Position numbers and translations under genes: made by a program. Below are positions 53,502-62,709 of a DNA stretch of 64,000 nt, piece after piece; position 1 is the first letter of the stretch, and each line of letters begins with the position of its first letter. This DNA is from Paenibacillus sp. JJ-223 (GTDB lineage: Bacteria; Bacillota; Bacilli; Paenibacillales; Paenibacillaceae): the NCBI RefSeq assembly GCF_927798175.1, contig NZ_CAKMMP010000011.1:62001-126000 (forward strand). Direction: 5' to 3'. The notes under the pieces are model-generated. The model saw only the letters and a list, made by a program, of their open reading frames with translations. It did not search any database and was not told the DNA's origin.

Positions 53502-54401
53502 ATGAACCCGGTCTATCCTTTTCACGGCGAAAGAACGGTCTGCAAAGAGCAAAAGCTGGCGTTCCCGCCCCAACATCAGAACGTTCAGCCCGGACTCGAA
53601 ACCTTGATGGTGCCCGAACCCATCAGCGAAGATCCGGCTTACATCGGAAGCTGCAAGCTGCAAGGCAAGGTTGCGATCATCACCGGAGGAGACAGCGGCA
53701 TCGGCAGGGCGGCGGCCATCGCCTTTGCCAAGGAAGGCGCCGACATCGTCATTGCTTATTTGTACGAACGAACGGATGCCGAATGGACGAAACACCGCAT
53801 CGAGGAATTGGGGCAGCGCTGCCTGCTGGTCGAGACCGACCTGAGGCTGAAAGTCAACTGTGAAGCGGTCATCCGTGCCACGATGGACGCATTCGGCAGC
53901 ATCGACGTTCTCGTGAATAATCATGGAGTACAGTATACGCAGCCAAGTATCGTCGATATTACCGAGGAACAGCTGTATCACACGTTTCAAACCAATGTAT
54001 TTTCCTACTTTTTCCTGATTCAGGCAGCTTACCCCCACATGAAAAGGGGAGCCTCCATCATCAATACCGCTTCCATCACGGCCTATAAGGGAGACGTCCG
54101 GCTTATTGACTACTCTTCCACGAAAGGGGCCGTCGTCTCGCTGACGCGCGTGCTCGCGAGATCGCTCGCGGCCGAGGGCATCCGGGTCAATGCCATCGCG
54201 CCCGGCCCGATCTGGACACCGCTCATTCCGTCCAGCTTTTCCGCCGAGGATGTCGAAGTGTTCGGCACGGAAACGCCGATGGGCAGGGCAGGTCAACCCT
54301 ATGAGCTTGCGGCAGCTTATGTCTATCTCGCATCTCGCGACTCTTCCTATGTCACCGGCGAATGCATTCACGTCAACGGCGGGGATATGGTAACTACCTG
54401 A
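53502..54401 (+). CDS. SDR family oxidoreductase (YghA/YhdF-like)
   Basis: This 299-residue NAD(P)-dependent dehydrogenase carries a 45-residue N-terminal tail (VYPFHGERTVCKEQ..., PEPISEDPAYIGSCKLQGK) characteristic of general-stress SDRs. The Rossmann motif is TGGDSGIGRAA, with NNHGVQ, catalytic Ser in NTASITAYKG, YSSTK (Tyr and Lys), and PGPIWTPLIP. The substrate is not known. GAGGAGG precedes the ATG. It lies just upstream of the gamma-glutamyltransferase-like gene (118-base gap) and may be co-transcribed with it. Confidence 0.88.
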   Translation: MNPVYPFHGERTVCKEQKLAFPPQHQNVQPGLETLMVPEPISEDPAYIGSCKLQGKVAIITGGDSGIGRAAAIAFAKEGADIVIAYLYERTDAEWTKHRIEELGQRCLLVETDLRLKVNCEAVIRATMDAFGSIDVLVNNHGVQYTQPSIVDITEEQLYHTFQTNVFSYFFLIQAAYPHMKRGASIINTASITAYKGDVRLIDYSSTKGAVVSLTRVLARSLAAEGIRVNAIAPGPIWTPLIPSSFSAEDVEVFGTETPMGRAGQPYELAAAYVYLASRDSSYVTGECIHVNGGDMVTT

Positions 54402-54519
54402 GCAAACGGATTTGAAGTTCAGGCAGGAGTTCGGTTCCCCGGCTGCGAAAAAGGTTCAGGAACCAAAGCCTTCGACAGGCCGAAAGCTGACATTTCGCGA
54501 CAAGGAGATGAACCATTCG

Positions 54520-56130
54520 ATGAACTTTGATCCCCTTTACCAGCCGTTTGCGTCACATCGGGTTCCCGTTTACGCCAATAAGGGCATGGTCGCCACTTCG
54601 CAGCCTTTGGCGGCACAAGCCGGACTGGACGTTCTGAAACAGGGCGGCAACGCCATGGATGCAGCTGTGGCAACGGCTGCCGCATTAACCGTGCTGGAGC
54701 CGGCTTCAAATGGCATCGGCGGCGATGCCTTTGCGCTGGTCTGGACGGGCGGCAAGCTGTACGGCCTGAATGCCAGCGGCCCGGCCCCCGGGACCCTATC
54801 CATTGAAGCCCTCACAAGTGCCGGCTACACCGAAATGCCGAAACTTGGCGTCGTCCCGGTAACCGTTCCCGGCGCGCCTGCTGGCTGGGCCGAGCTCAGC
54901 CGGCGTTTCGGGCGGCTGACGCTGGCGGAAGCACTCGAGCCTGCAGCACGCTATGCGGAAGAGGGTTACCCCCTGCCACCAGGTCTGGCGCGCAACTGGG
55001 CAAGGGCAGCCGGGATCTATGCTTCGCAAGGAGAGGTGCTTAAAGGCAGCGCATGGTTCGAAACCTTCGCACCGGGCGGGCGTACACCTGCTTCCGGTGA
55101 AATCTGGCGTTCGCCGGATCATGCGTCCACCTTGCGACAGATTGGCGAAAGCGATGCACGCGATTTCTACGAAGGCGGGCTGGCGGAACGCATGCATGCA
55201 TTCATGGCAGAGCATGGCGGCTATATGACAAGAGACGACCTGGCTTCGTTCAAACCGGAGTGGGTCGAGCCCATCTCCGTCTCGTACCGCGGGTATGACG
55301 TTTGGGAGATTCCGCCGAACGGGCAAGGACTCATCGCGCTGTCGGCGCTGAACTTGCTGAAGGGCTTCGCGTTCGAAGAGAAGGAATCGGTGCTGACGTA
55401 CCACCGTCAGTTGGAAGCGATGAAGCTTGCCTTTGCCGATGGAGAGAAATATATTACCGATCACGGAAAAATGGGAGTAACCATTCAGGAGCTGTTATCC
55501 GAAACCTATGCGGATGAGCGCCGGAAGCTGATCGGCGATACGGCCCGCCTTCCTGAAGCCGGCGACCCGCAGGCAAGCGGCACCGTATATCTGGCCGTCG
55601 CGGACGGCGAAGGCAGCATGGTCTCCTTTATCCAAAGCAATTACATGGGCTTCGGCTCCGGCATCGTCGTGCCGGGCACAGGCATCGCGCTGCAAAACCG
55701 GGGGCACAACTTTTCCCTAGATCCTTCTCACGCCAACCGGCTGGAACCCGGCAAACGCACTTACCACACCATCATTCCCGGTTTTCTCACCCGCGGCAGC
55801 AAGGCTGTCGGCCCGTTCGGGGTCATGGGCGGTTTCATGCAGCCCCAGGGCCATGTGCAGGTCATTATGAATACGCTGGACTTTCACCTGAATCCGCAAG
55901 CTGCGCTGGACTCGCCGCGCTGGCAATGGACCAAGGGCAGGACGGTCATGGTGGAGCCCGGCTTCCCGCAGCATATTGCCCAGGCGCTTGCCCGAAAGGG
56001 CCATGACATTCAGGTCGCGCTCGATTCCTCCACCTTCGGACGCGGCCAGATCATCTGGCGCAATCCGGACAACGGCGTTTTATGCGGCGGCACCGAGAGC
56101 CGAACCGATGGTACCATTGCGGCCTGGTGA
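54520..56130 (+). CDS. Gamma-glutamyltransferase family protein (YwrD-like, no signal peptide)
   Basis: This 536-residue Ntn-hydrolase precursor is expected to cleave itself before the catalytic threonine in ASGTVYLAVADGEG. Other features are GGNAMDAAVATAAALTVLEPASNGIGGDAF near the start, SGIVVPGTGIALQNRG, GGFMQPQGHVQV and DSPRWQW. There is no signal peptide, unlike classical exported GGT, so a cytosolic YwrD-like role is more likely. The substrate is uncertain (gamma-glutamyl peptide or related amide). I chose ATG 54520 because AAGGAG is 12 bases away; ATG 54508 overlaps the RBS. A terminator follows. Confidence 0.88.
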   Translation: MNFDPLYQPFASHRVPVYANKGMVATSQPLAAQAGLDVLKQGGNAMDAAVATAAALTVLEPASNGIGGDAFALVWTGGKLYGLNASGPAPGTLSIEALTSAGYTEMPKLGVVPVTVPGAPAGWAELSRRFGRLTLAEALEPAARYAEEGYPLPPGLARNWARAAGIYASQGEVLKGSAWFETFAPGGRTPASGEIWRSPDHASTLRQIGESDARDFYEGGLAERMHAFMAEHGGYMTRDDLASFKPEWVEPISVSYRGYDVWEIPPNGQGLIALSALNLLKGFAFEEKESVLTYHRQLEAMKLAFADGEKYITDHGKMGVTIQELLSETYADERRKLIGDTARLPEAGDPQASGTVYLAVADGEGSMVSFIQSNYMGFGSGIVVPGTGIALQNRGHNFSLDPSHANRLEPGKRTYHTIIPGFLTRGSKAVGPFGVMGGFMQPQGHVQVIMNTLDFHLNPQAALDSPRWQWTKGRTVMVEPGFPQHIAQALARKGHDIQVALDSSTFGRGQIIWRNPDNGVLCGGTESRTDGTIAAW

Positions 56131-56155
56131 CGCTCCGGTACTCGTCTTGTAAATC

Positions 56156-56198
56156 AAAAGATCCCCCGTTTGAGAAAACGGTTCGGGATCTTTTTTAT
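56156..56198 (+). terminator. Terminator after the GGT-like gene
   Basis: AAAAGATCCC and GGGATCTTTTTT, with CCGTTT/AACGG inside, form an interrupted hairpin ending in six T residues. Confidence 0.85.
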
Positions 56199-56386
56199 TT
56201 TTGACCAAATTCAACATTTGAAATACCGCCCCTCTGTAAAATCCAATGACTATTTCCATGAAAATTGAACTATTTGCGTAATTTTTCAATAAAACAATGA
56301 AAATCCTTCCGGACTTTACCGATATAGTTCTAGAAGTATACTCATTCATCACCCAAGACATTTTGAAAAGAAACGAGGGCCCGGCC

Positions 56387-57403
56387 ATGAAAAAACAAAA
56401 ATGGATTTCTCCTGTGTTGGTACTGAACATATTTGCCGTTATGCTGCTTTTGACGGCATGCTCCGCACCCGATGGCTCGACGAACGGAAGCACGCAGGAA
56501 AACCGGATTAAGGTTGGCGTTGTCCTGACCGAAGTCGGGCTTGGCGATCGCTCATTTAACGACTCTGCCTTTGACGGACTGATTCAGGAACGGAATGAAG
56601 GCAACATCATTTTTGACTATAAGGAACCTGCCAACGGCCTGACGCCAGAGCAGGCTTTCGAGCAATTTGCACAAGAAAAAATGGACCTGATCATCGCCTT
56701 GACCGATACGGTCAAAGCCGATTTGGAAAAGGTGGCGGAAAAATATCCCGATCAAACCTTCCTGATGATAGACGGCGAGTCCGAACTCCCCAACATCAAT
56801 TCCATTAAGTTCAAAGCGGAGGAAGGCAGTTATCTGGCAGGCATGATTGCCGGCTTTGCCACCAAGGATAACCACGTTGGCTTTTTGGGCGGAATGGACA
56901 TCCCGGTGCTGCATGATTTTCAGGAAGGCTTCGAACAAGGCGTACATGCCGTCAACCCGGATGCCAGCGTTCATGCTGTGTATGCCGGCGATTTTGGCAA
57001 ACCCGAGCTGGGAGCACAGATCGCTTCCCAAATGATGCAGGACCAAGGCACAGATGTGATCTACGTTGCCGCAGGCTTGACCGGCGTGGGCGCTCTTACC
57101 GAAATTCAGCAGGCGGGAAAACATGCCATCGGCGTAGATACGGATCAATTCTTTTTGGCTGAAAAAGCGATTTTGACCTCCATGCTCAAAAACGTGGACG
57201 TCTCCATCCGCAATGCCATCGCTACATATAAAGAGAACAACAACACTTTCCCGCAAAAGGTCATGGTATACGGCTTGGCTGAAAACGGCATCGGCATCAC
57301 GGCGCTTCACAATATTACCTTGAGCGACGAGCAGCAGAAACAATTTGAAGACCAGAAAGCAAAGATTGCTTCAGGCGAGACCAAAATTACGCTTAGCCCT
57401 TGA
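56387..57403 (+). CDS. BMP family lipoprotein (nucleoside/Med-like binding protein)
   Basis: This 338-residue extracellular lipoprotein has a signal ending LLLTAC (lipid-acceptor Cys near 25). It shows BMP family features: GVVLTEVGLGDRSFNDSAFDGL, TDTVKADLEKVAEKYPDQTFLMIDGE, AEEGSYLAGMIAGFATK, VGFLGGMDIPVLHDFQEGFEQG, VIYVAAGLTGVG and AIGVDTDQF. The family binds nucleosides or similar ligands. No ABC permease or ATPase gene follows; instead a chemoreceptor gene starts 66 bases later. This implies a sensory rather than transport role. The start has GAGGG upstream. Confidence 0.88.
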   Translation: MKKQKWISPVLVLNIFAVMLLLTACSAPDGSTNGSTQENRIKVGVVLTEVGLGDRSFNDSAFDGLIQERNEGNIIFDYKEPANGLTPEQAFEQFAQEKMDLIIALTDTVKADLEKVAEKYPDQTFLMIDGESELPNINSIKFKAEEGSYLAGMIAGFATKDNHVGFLGGMDIPVLHDFQEGFEQGVHAVNPDASVHAVYAGDFGKPELGAQIASQMMQDQGTDVIYVAAGLTGVGALTEIQQAGKHAIGVDTDQFFLAEKAILTSMLKNVDVSIRNAIATYKENNNTFPQKVMVYGLAENGIGITALHNITLSDEQQKQFEDQKAKIASGETKITLSP

Positions 57404-57468
57404 ACAAGGCAGCAGTCGTAACCAATAAGGACAAAGCACGTGAATACTCAACAATGGGGGCATATGTT

Positions 57469-59121
57469 ATGAAGCTTCAAGGCAAGCTGATCGGTTATGC
57501 GTTATTTTCAATGCTGGCATCCCTCGTATTGGTGGCCTACATCATATTCCAACTGCTCGGCATGAATGCCGGCAATCAAAATCTGGTGCCTGCCATGCTT
57601 AAAGTTTCCGAGCTGGATGCCAACCAGCTGCAGACGGCGCAGGCGCTGGACGTTTACTCCACCTCCATGTCGGCAGCCAATCAGGACGCTGTGCTGCGTT
57701 TGCTGGACGAAGGAAAACAGCTGGCGGACCAGCTCGCGGCAGAGCTGCTGCAAACGGAGGAGCAGATGCGCCTGATCGGAACCATTCAGGAGAAGCTGAC
57801 CGCGCTGGGCGAGGGCGCAACTCAAGCCATGAATGCCCAGGACAGCACGGAAGCCAAACGTTACAGCTCAAGGGTGAAAGGCATCCAGAATGACATTTAT
57901 ATGCTGGATGAGCTCACGCGCGAGCGTTATGAGCAGTTTACTGCCCAACTGGACAAGGATATCGATGATACATGGAAAATCGCGCTGGCAGGGGGAATTT
58001 TCCTGATCATCACCGTCACCCTGTTCAACTTCTTCACCTCCCGCCGATTGGCAGGACGCATGCGTGTGCTTAAAGATGCTGCCGGACGGATCGCCCAAGG
58101 CGATCTGAGCGTCCAATTGGCGGCGACCCGCGGAAAAGATGAGCTGGATGAGCTTAGCGCCTCCTTCCGGGTCATGATCGACAGCATTCGGAGCATGGTC
58201 GAGTCGATCGGCGCCGCAGGCAATCGGGTGGATGCGATGGCGCAGGACATTGACCGCGGCAATGACACGATGCTGGCCATCGTGCAGCAGGTGACCCGTA
58301 CGACGGAGGAACTGTCCATCGGCAGCCAGAAAATCGCCGAGGATCTGGCCGAAACCGTCATGATCGTTGAACAGATGCAGCACACGTTCGACAACAGCCT
58401 GCAATCCACCTCGCAATCGGCGGAATACGGGAATGAAGTGTTAAGCACGGTTTCGGACGGCCGAGCATTCATGCAGGAACAGCTCAAACTCAGCGAGGTC
58501 AACCAACAAGCGATGGCGGAAGTCGAGCAGACCTTCCGGGAGCTGGAGGACAGCGCCGCACGGATCGAAACGATGACAGGCTACGTGTCCGACATCGCTT
58601 CCCAGACCACGCTGTTGTCGCTGAACGCTTCCATTGAGGCGGCGCGGGCGGGCGAAGCCGGCCGAGGATTCGCCGTGGTGGCGAGCGAAGTCAAGAAATT
58701 GGCGGAGCAATCGGAACAGTCCGTGCAGCATATTTATGCGGCCGTGACAGAGATTTCAACCGCCATGGACAACGTGAAACGATCCGTCTTGAACAGCATC
58801 GGCCTTGTTGCGCAGCAGGAACAAGCTGCCAGACAAACCGGCCAATCCTTCTCAACAATCGAAGGCAGCGCGGAGCGGATCAGCGCCCAGATCAAGCAGT
58901 TGGCCGCGGAGATGCAGCAATCCCATGAATGGAGTTCCCGCGTGCACCAGGCCATCGAAAACATCAGCGCCATCACGCAGCAATCCGCAGCCAGCAGCGA
59001 AGAAATTACCGCCTCCGCTGCCGAGCAGCAGCGCTCGTTCGAAGAGGCGGCAGACAAGGTCAAAACGCTCCGCGACATCAGCGCGGAGATGCACCGGGAA
59101 CTGGCAAGGTTCAAAATGTAA
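57469..59121 (+). CDS. Methyl-accepting chemotaxis protein
   Basis: This 550-residue transducer has TM1 at residues 5-28 (IGYALFSMLASLVLVAYIIF), a small extracytoplasmic four-helix-like sensor of about 130 residues, and TM2 near 170. A HAMP domain and a long cytoplasmic signalling coiled coil follow, with the hairpin tip ASQTTLLSLNASIEAARAGEAGRGFAVVASEVKKLAEQS. Gln/Glu-rich methylation helices flank the tip. The start at 57469 has GGGGG upstream. A TTG overlapping the BMP stop is in frame but has no RBS. It probably works with the BMP lipoprotein as ligand presenter, and with the free-standing CheW. Confidence 0.92.
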   Translation: MKLQGKLIGYALFSMLASLVLVAYIIFQLLGMNAGNQNLVPAMLKVSELDANQLQTAQALDVYSTSMSAANQDAVLRLLDEGKQLADQLAAELLQTEEQMRLIGTIQEKLTALGEGATQAMNAQDSTEAKRYSSRVKGIQNDIYMLDELTRERYEQFTAQLDKDIDDTWKIALAGGIFLIITVTLFNFFTSRRLAGRMRVLKDAAGRIAQGDLSVQLAATRGKDELDELSASFRVMIDSIRSMVESIGAAGNRVDAMAQDIDRGNDTMLAIVQQVTRTTEELSIGSQKIAEDLAETVMIVEQMQHTFDNSLQSTSQSAEYGNEVLSTVSDGRAFMQEQLKLSEVNQQAMAEVEQTFRELEDSAARIETMTGYVSDIASQTTLLSLNASIEAARAGEAGRGFAVVASEVKKLAEQSEQSVQHIYAAVTEISTAMDNVKRSVLNSIGLVAQQEQAARQTGQSFSTIEGSAERISAQIKQLAAEMQQSHEWSSRVHQAIENISAITQQSAASSEEITASAAEQQRSFEEAADKVKTLRDISAEMHRELARFKM

Positions 59122-59442
59122 CCGGGAAATCGGTGCCGGAACGACCGGGTTTGGGAAATCTTCGGCACGGGGAGCAGGCGTACCGAAAGGACGGTTACCT
59201 AACGATCAGGATCACAACGAAGGAGTCGGTCCGGAACCAATAAGAAGAGACGCTTTCGCCACCACGACAGGTGTGGTGATGGAAGCGTCTCTTTGATGTG
59301 TATTCAGAGGCAACGGGCTTGAAACCCGTTATCATCCGGTTATAGAAGTTTCCTCTTCTCTTTCGATTGTATCCCGCGAAACGCATGGAGCGATCCAACG
59401 CCCCTGCCCGGCCGTCCTCATGTTCGGCCTGATTTACAGGCA
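59122..59442. other. Gap between MCP and NAD(P)HX repair gene
   Basis: This 321-base gap between convergent genes contains one strong hairpin (59243-59295). I see no gene. It may hold residual sequence from decayed DNA. Confidence 0.5.
59243..59295. terminator. Bidirectional terminator
   Basis: AAGAGACGCTT and AAGCGTCTCTT, with CCACCAC/GTGGTG inside, form a long near-perfect hairpin between the MCP gene (+) and the NAD(P)HX gene (-). Confidence 0.85.
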
Positions 59443-61107
59443 TCACAAGGCTTCCACGATGTCGCCTGCGAGCACGGCAGACGGATCGCCCCGGTGCTGC
59501 GCGGCGCGTTCCCCGGCAAGGCCGTGCAAATACACGCCCCAGGCAGCGGCTTGCTCCGCGCTGAGCCCTTGGGCCAGCAGACCGGCGATGATGCCGGTCA
59601 GGACGTCTCCGGCGCCGGCGGTTGCCATGCCGGCATGTCCGGTGGTGTTGACGTACGCCTCGCCGGTAGGCATGGCAATGACCGTGCGTGCTCCCTTGAG
59701 CACCAGGGTCACGCCCTGCTCGCGGGCGTACCTCGCAGCGTATCCGATGCGGTCACGCTGCACCTCGGCGGTCGGCAGGCGCAGCAGCCGCGCCATCTCG
59801 CCCGGGTGCGGCGTCAGCACGACCGCCGCACGGCGCTTGCCCCAGACGCGGGGCCCGTCCGGGCCGGCGTCGGCCAGCATGTTGAGGCCGTCCGCGTCGA
59901 TGACGAGCGGACGATCCGTGCCCTGCCACAGGCTGCGCAGCCAGCCTGTATCCCCCGCGAAGCGACCGAGGCCGGGGCCGGTCGCGAGCACGTCGCGGCT
60001 CTCCGCGAGACGCAGCACGGCGTCCGCGGAAGCCGCGTTCCATTCGCCGCCGGGGCCCTCGGCTGCGGCGGCGAGCATGACCTCGGGCACGCTGCCGACG
60101 ACGTGCGGCAGCAGTGCCGCGGGCAGCGCCCACGTGGCGAGCCCGCAGCCGGCGCGCAGCGCGGCCTTTGCCGCGAGCAGGCCTGCGCCGCTCATCGGCA
60201 GGCTGCCTGCAGCCAGCAGCACGTGGCCATAGGTGCCCTTGTGCCCGTCAGGAACGCGCACACGGCCGGTATCTACGCCGAGATCATCGCGCAGCACCTC
60301 TTCCGTCAACAAGCGTACAGAGGCTCCGTGTTCCGGGGCCAGCCGCGCGGGAATACCGATGGAACGCACCACGATGCGCCCGGCGGCAGAAGCCCCCGGA
60401 TATTGCACCAGTCCGCGCTTCAAGAGCGCAAGGCACACGGTGACCTTGGCTTGAATGCATGGCGTGTGCACCTCACCCGTGTCCGCATCCAGCCCGCTCG
60501 GAATATCTGCCGCCACAACGGGCTTGCCGCTGCCATTCGCTGCCTCGATCAGCGCCGCGTAAGAGTCTCGCGGCGCTCCCCGCGAGCCGGTGCCGAGCAG
60601 CGCATCCACGATGCCCGTGCACCGGCTGAAGTCCACGGCTTCGCGCCCGTGGACCAAAGCAGGGATGCCGAGCTTCGCGGCGGCATCCCGCTGCACTGCG
60701 GCTTCGCCCCGCAGTGCCTCCGGGGCATCGGCGTACACCAGCGTGACGCCGAGCCCCGCCTCCACCAAATGGCGCGCCGCCACAAGCCCGTCGCCGCCAT
60801 TGTTGCCCTTGCCGATCAGCATGTACCAATGCTGATCGCGGGGTCGCTTCATCACGAGCGCCGGGTCGGCGGCGATGAAGCCGGGAAGCCCCGGCGGACC
60901 GCCATGCACGCGGCCTGCCTGGCGATCCGCCCCACGCGGCGCCTCCGGGCATTCGCCTACGCCCGCCTCCTGCTGCCGGCATAGCCGGATTACTTCCTCG
61001 GCAATGGCACGTCCCGCATTCTCCATAAGACTGAGGGCCGGAATGCCGAGCTCGCGGATGGTATGTTCGTCCACCGCCCTCATCTGTTCAGCCGTTACGA
61101 TATACAA
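59443..61107 (-). CDS. nnr: Bifunctional NAD(P)H-hydrate epimerase / ADP-dependent dehydratase
   Basis: This 554-residue enzyme repairs damaged NAD(P)H. The N-terminal epimerase (YjeF_N, about 1-250) shows QMRAVDEHTIRELGIPALSLMENAG, GKGNNGGDGLVAARHL and DIPSGLDADTG. The C-terminal dehydratase (about 270-554) shows GHKGTYGHVLLAAGS, VIDADGLNML, LTPHPGEMARLL and TAGAGDVLTGIIAGLLAQG. All nucleotide-binding motifs are present. The N-domain has a short extra Gly/Pro/Arg-rich insert near residues 50-85. It is much more GC-rich than its neighbours. The start is TTG 61107 behind GGGAGGGG. Confidence 0.94.
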   Translation of the reverse strand: MYIVTAEQMRAVDEHTIRELGIPALSLMENAGRAIAEEVIRLCRQQEAGVGECPEAPRGADRQAGRVHGGPPGLPGFIAADPALVMKRPRDQHWYMLIGKGNNGGDGLVAARHLVEAGLGVTLVYADAPEALRGEAAVQRDAAAKLGIPALVHGREAVDFSRCTGIVDALLGTGSRGAPRDSYAALIEAANGSGKPVVAADIPSGLDADTGEVHTPCIQAKVTVCLALLKRGLVQYPGASAAGRIVVRSIGIPARLAPEHGASVRLLTEEVLRDDLGVDTGRVRVPDGHKGTYGHVLLAAGSLPMSGAGLLAAKAALRAGCGLATWALPAALLPHVVGSVPEVMLAAAAEGPGGEWNAASADAVLRLAESRDVLATGPGLGRFAGDTGWLRSLWQGTDRPLVIDADGLNMLADAGPDGPRVWGKRRAAVVLTPHPGEMARLLRLPTAEVQRDRIGYAARYAREQGVTLVLKGARTVIAMPTGEAYVNTTGHAGMATAGAGDVLTGIIAGLLAQGLSAEQAAAWGVYLHGLAGERAAQHRGDPSAVLAGDIVEAL

Positions 61108-61325
61108 CGCAATTCCCCTCCCGGAAGATTAACATCCAGACTTCATGCGAACCGGCATATCCCAGGTTCCATCATCCTTTACGCGAAGCACCGATCGATA
61201 CAGCGATATGCTATCAGATTTGCAGCAGGTTTCTGCCCACTGGAGATTACGCACGCACCGATGCCGTTCGCGAATTCAAACGTCCCGGTGCGACCCCGAA
61301 AACCCGGTCTTAAGCCGTTCCCTCA

Positions 61326-61958
61326 TTAATAAGCAACCGTAAACCGCGTCTGGATAAAATTCGGATCGTCCAGTTCATCCACCAGCGCTGCCGCAAAATC
61401 TCCAACGGAAATCGTACTCTCGCCCAGATCATCCGTAATCATGCGATTCAGGCCAATCCTGAATTGACCCGTACGTCTGCCCGAAGTAATCGTTGCCGCA
61501 GGACTCAGATAAGTCCAGGCAATGTCCGACTCTTCGATTAATCCGTAGGCGTCCAGATGAGCTTTGGCAAGCGTTCTGACTTCCTCCGGAAATCCGGGCG
61601 TGTCCATCAGCATTTCACCGGAATCCGTCAGCAGGCTTCCTGCGCCGCCAACGATGACCAAACGGCCCGCTTTGCCCCGGCGAACGCCTTCCAGCAGCGA
61701 ACGCGTGACTTCGAGCAGTTCTTCCTCTTCGCCAAACTTAGGCCCGTAGGCGCTCACAACAGCATCCTGGCCTGCCGTATAATCGGCAATCTGATCCGGA
61801 TTAAGCAGATCGCCCTGCTCCACGCGCAAACGTTCATGCACCATTTCCACTTTGGATGGGTCGCGCACGATGGCCGTCACTTCATGCCCGCGGTCCATCA
61901 ACTCCCATAATATCGTTTTCCCAATCGTTCCCGTAGCTCCAAACAGCGCAACTTTCAT
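61326..61958 (-). CDS. NAD(P)-binding oxidoreductase (atypical SDR, YwnB-like)
   Basis: This 210-residue single-domain NAD(P)-binding protein has the nucleotide motif FGATGTIGKTI at residues 6-16 and RDPSKV for the cofactor phosphate. GGAGSLLTDSGEML and a WTYLSPAA stretch are typical of the NmrA-like/atypical SDR group. It has no classical YxxxK, so it may be a flavin/quinone reductase or a regulatory redox sensor. GAGGGA precedes the ATG. It is monocistronic. Confidence 0.85.
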   Translation of the reverse strand: MKVALFGATGTIGKTILWELMDRGHEVTAIVRDPSKVEMVHERLRVEQGDLLNPDQIADYTAGQDAVVSAYGPKFGEEEELLEVTRSLLEGVRRGKAGRLVIVGGAGSLLTDSGEMLMDTPGFPEEVRTLAKAHLDAYGLIEESDIAWTYLSPAATITSGRRTGQFRIGLNRMITDDLGESTISVGDFAAALVDELDDPNFIQTRFTVAY

Positions 61959-62157
61959 ATATAATCCCTCATTTCATCAAAGTCCTAAGCTCAATGCATC
62001 ATTATTGTCCCAATTTACTCCTGTTGTTATAAATCTTAAACGGCACACGCCATCTTAAACCTCATGATCCGATGAAGTCAATCGCAACGCCTAAAAAAAT
62101 GCAGTTTGTTTTCGATCCAAGATCGTTTTTCCAGATCAAAGGACTTCGTTCCCCCGA

Positions 62158-62571
62158 CTACTCTTCTTGTCTCCACCACATACCTTCGGATTTCGGACTG
62201 GTATACGTGAAGCCAAACTGGGCATACAGCCGATCGGCCGGAACATCGGCCAGCAGACTGACAAGGCCGCGAGGCGGAACATGACGCCGCAAATAGTCCA
62301 TAATCTCGCTCATGATCCGTTTGCCGTATCCTTGCCCCTGCGAATCCGGATGTACCGCGATGTCTACCACCTGAAAAAAGCACCCTCCATCGCCGATCAC
62401 CCGGCCCATGCCGACAAGCTCCTCGCCACGGCGCAAGCATACGGCAAACAGCGAGTTTGGCAAACCTGCTTCGGCTCCTTCCCTGCTCATGGTGCTAAGG
62501 CCTGCCCGTTTGCGTAACGCAAGATACTCTTCTGCCTTCGGAGGCGTATGTACAATATGAATGGCGTCCAT
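62158..62571 (-). CDS. GNAT family N-acetyltransferase
   Basis: This 137-residue acetyltransferase has VGMGRVIGDGGCFFQVVDIAVHPDSQGQGYGKRIM. This combines the beta4 strand with the acetyl-CoA pyrophosphate loop (QGQGYGK), which is diagnostic of GNAT. The tail has LYAQFGFTYTSPKSEGM, the usual GF motif. The substrate is unknown. GGGGAT precedes the ATG. Confidence 0.9.
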   Translation of the reverse strand: MDAIHIVHTPPKAEEYLALRKRAGLSTMSREGAEAGLPNSLFAVCLRRGEELVGMGRVIGDGGCFFQVVDIAVHPDSQGQGYGKRIMSEIMDYLRRHVPPRGLVSLLADVPADRLYAQFGFTYTSPKSEGMWWRQEE

Positions 62572-62709
62572 AATCCAATCCCCTTTCGTTTCGCTTCATG
62601 CTTGAATTCAGGCAATTCCTGTGTAATAGTGAGAGAAAAGCTTGCGTGAACCGTGTTTCACGATACGTGCGTTTACTTGCAACGATTCCTAAGTAAAGGA
62701 GGGTTACCC

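Noticed and set aside
59494..60984. A 496-codon plus-strand open frame opposite the NAD(P)HX repair gene
   Set aside because: GC-rich third positions create long antisense frames; the minus strand encodes all motifs of a known enzyme.
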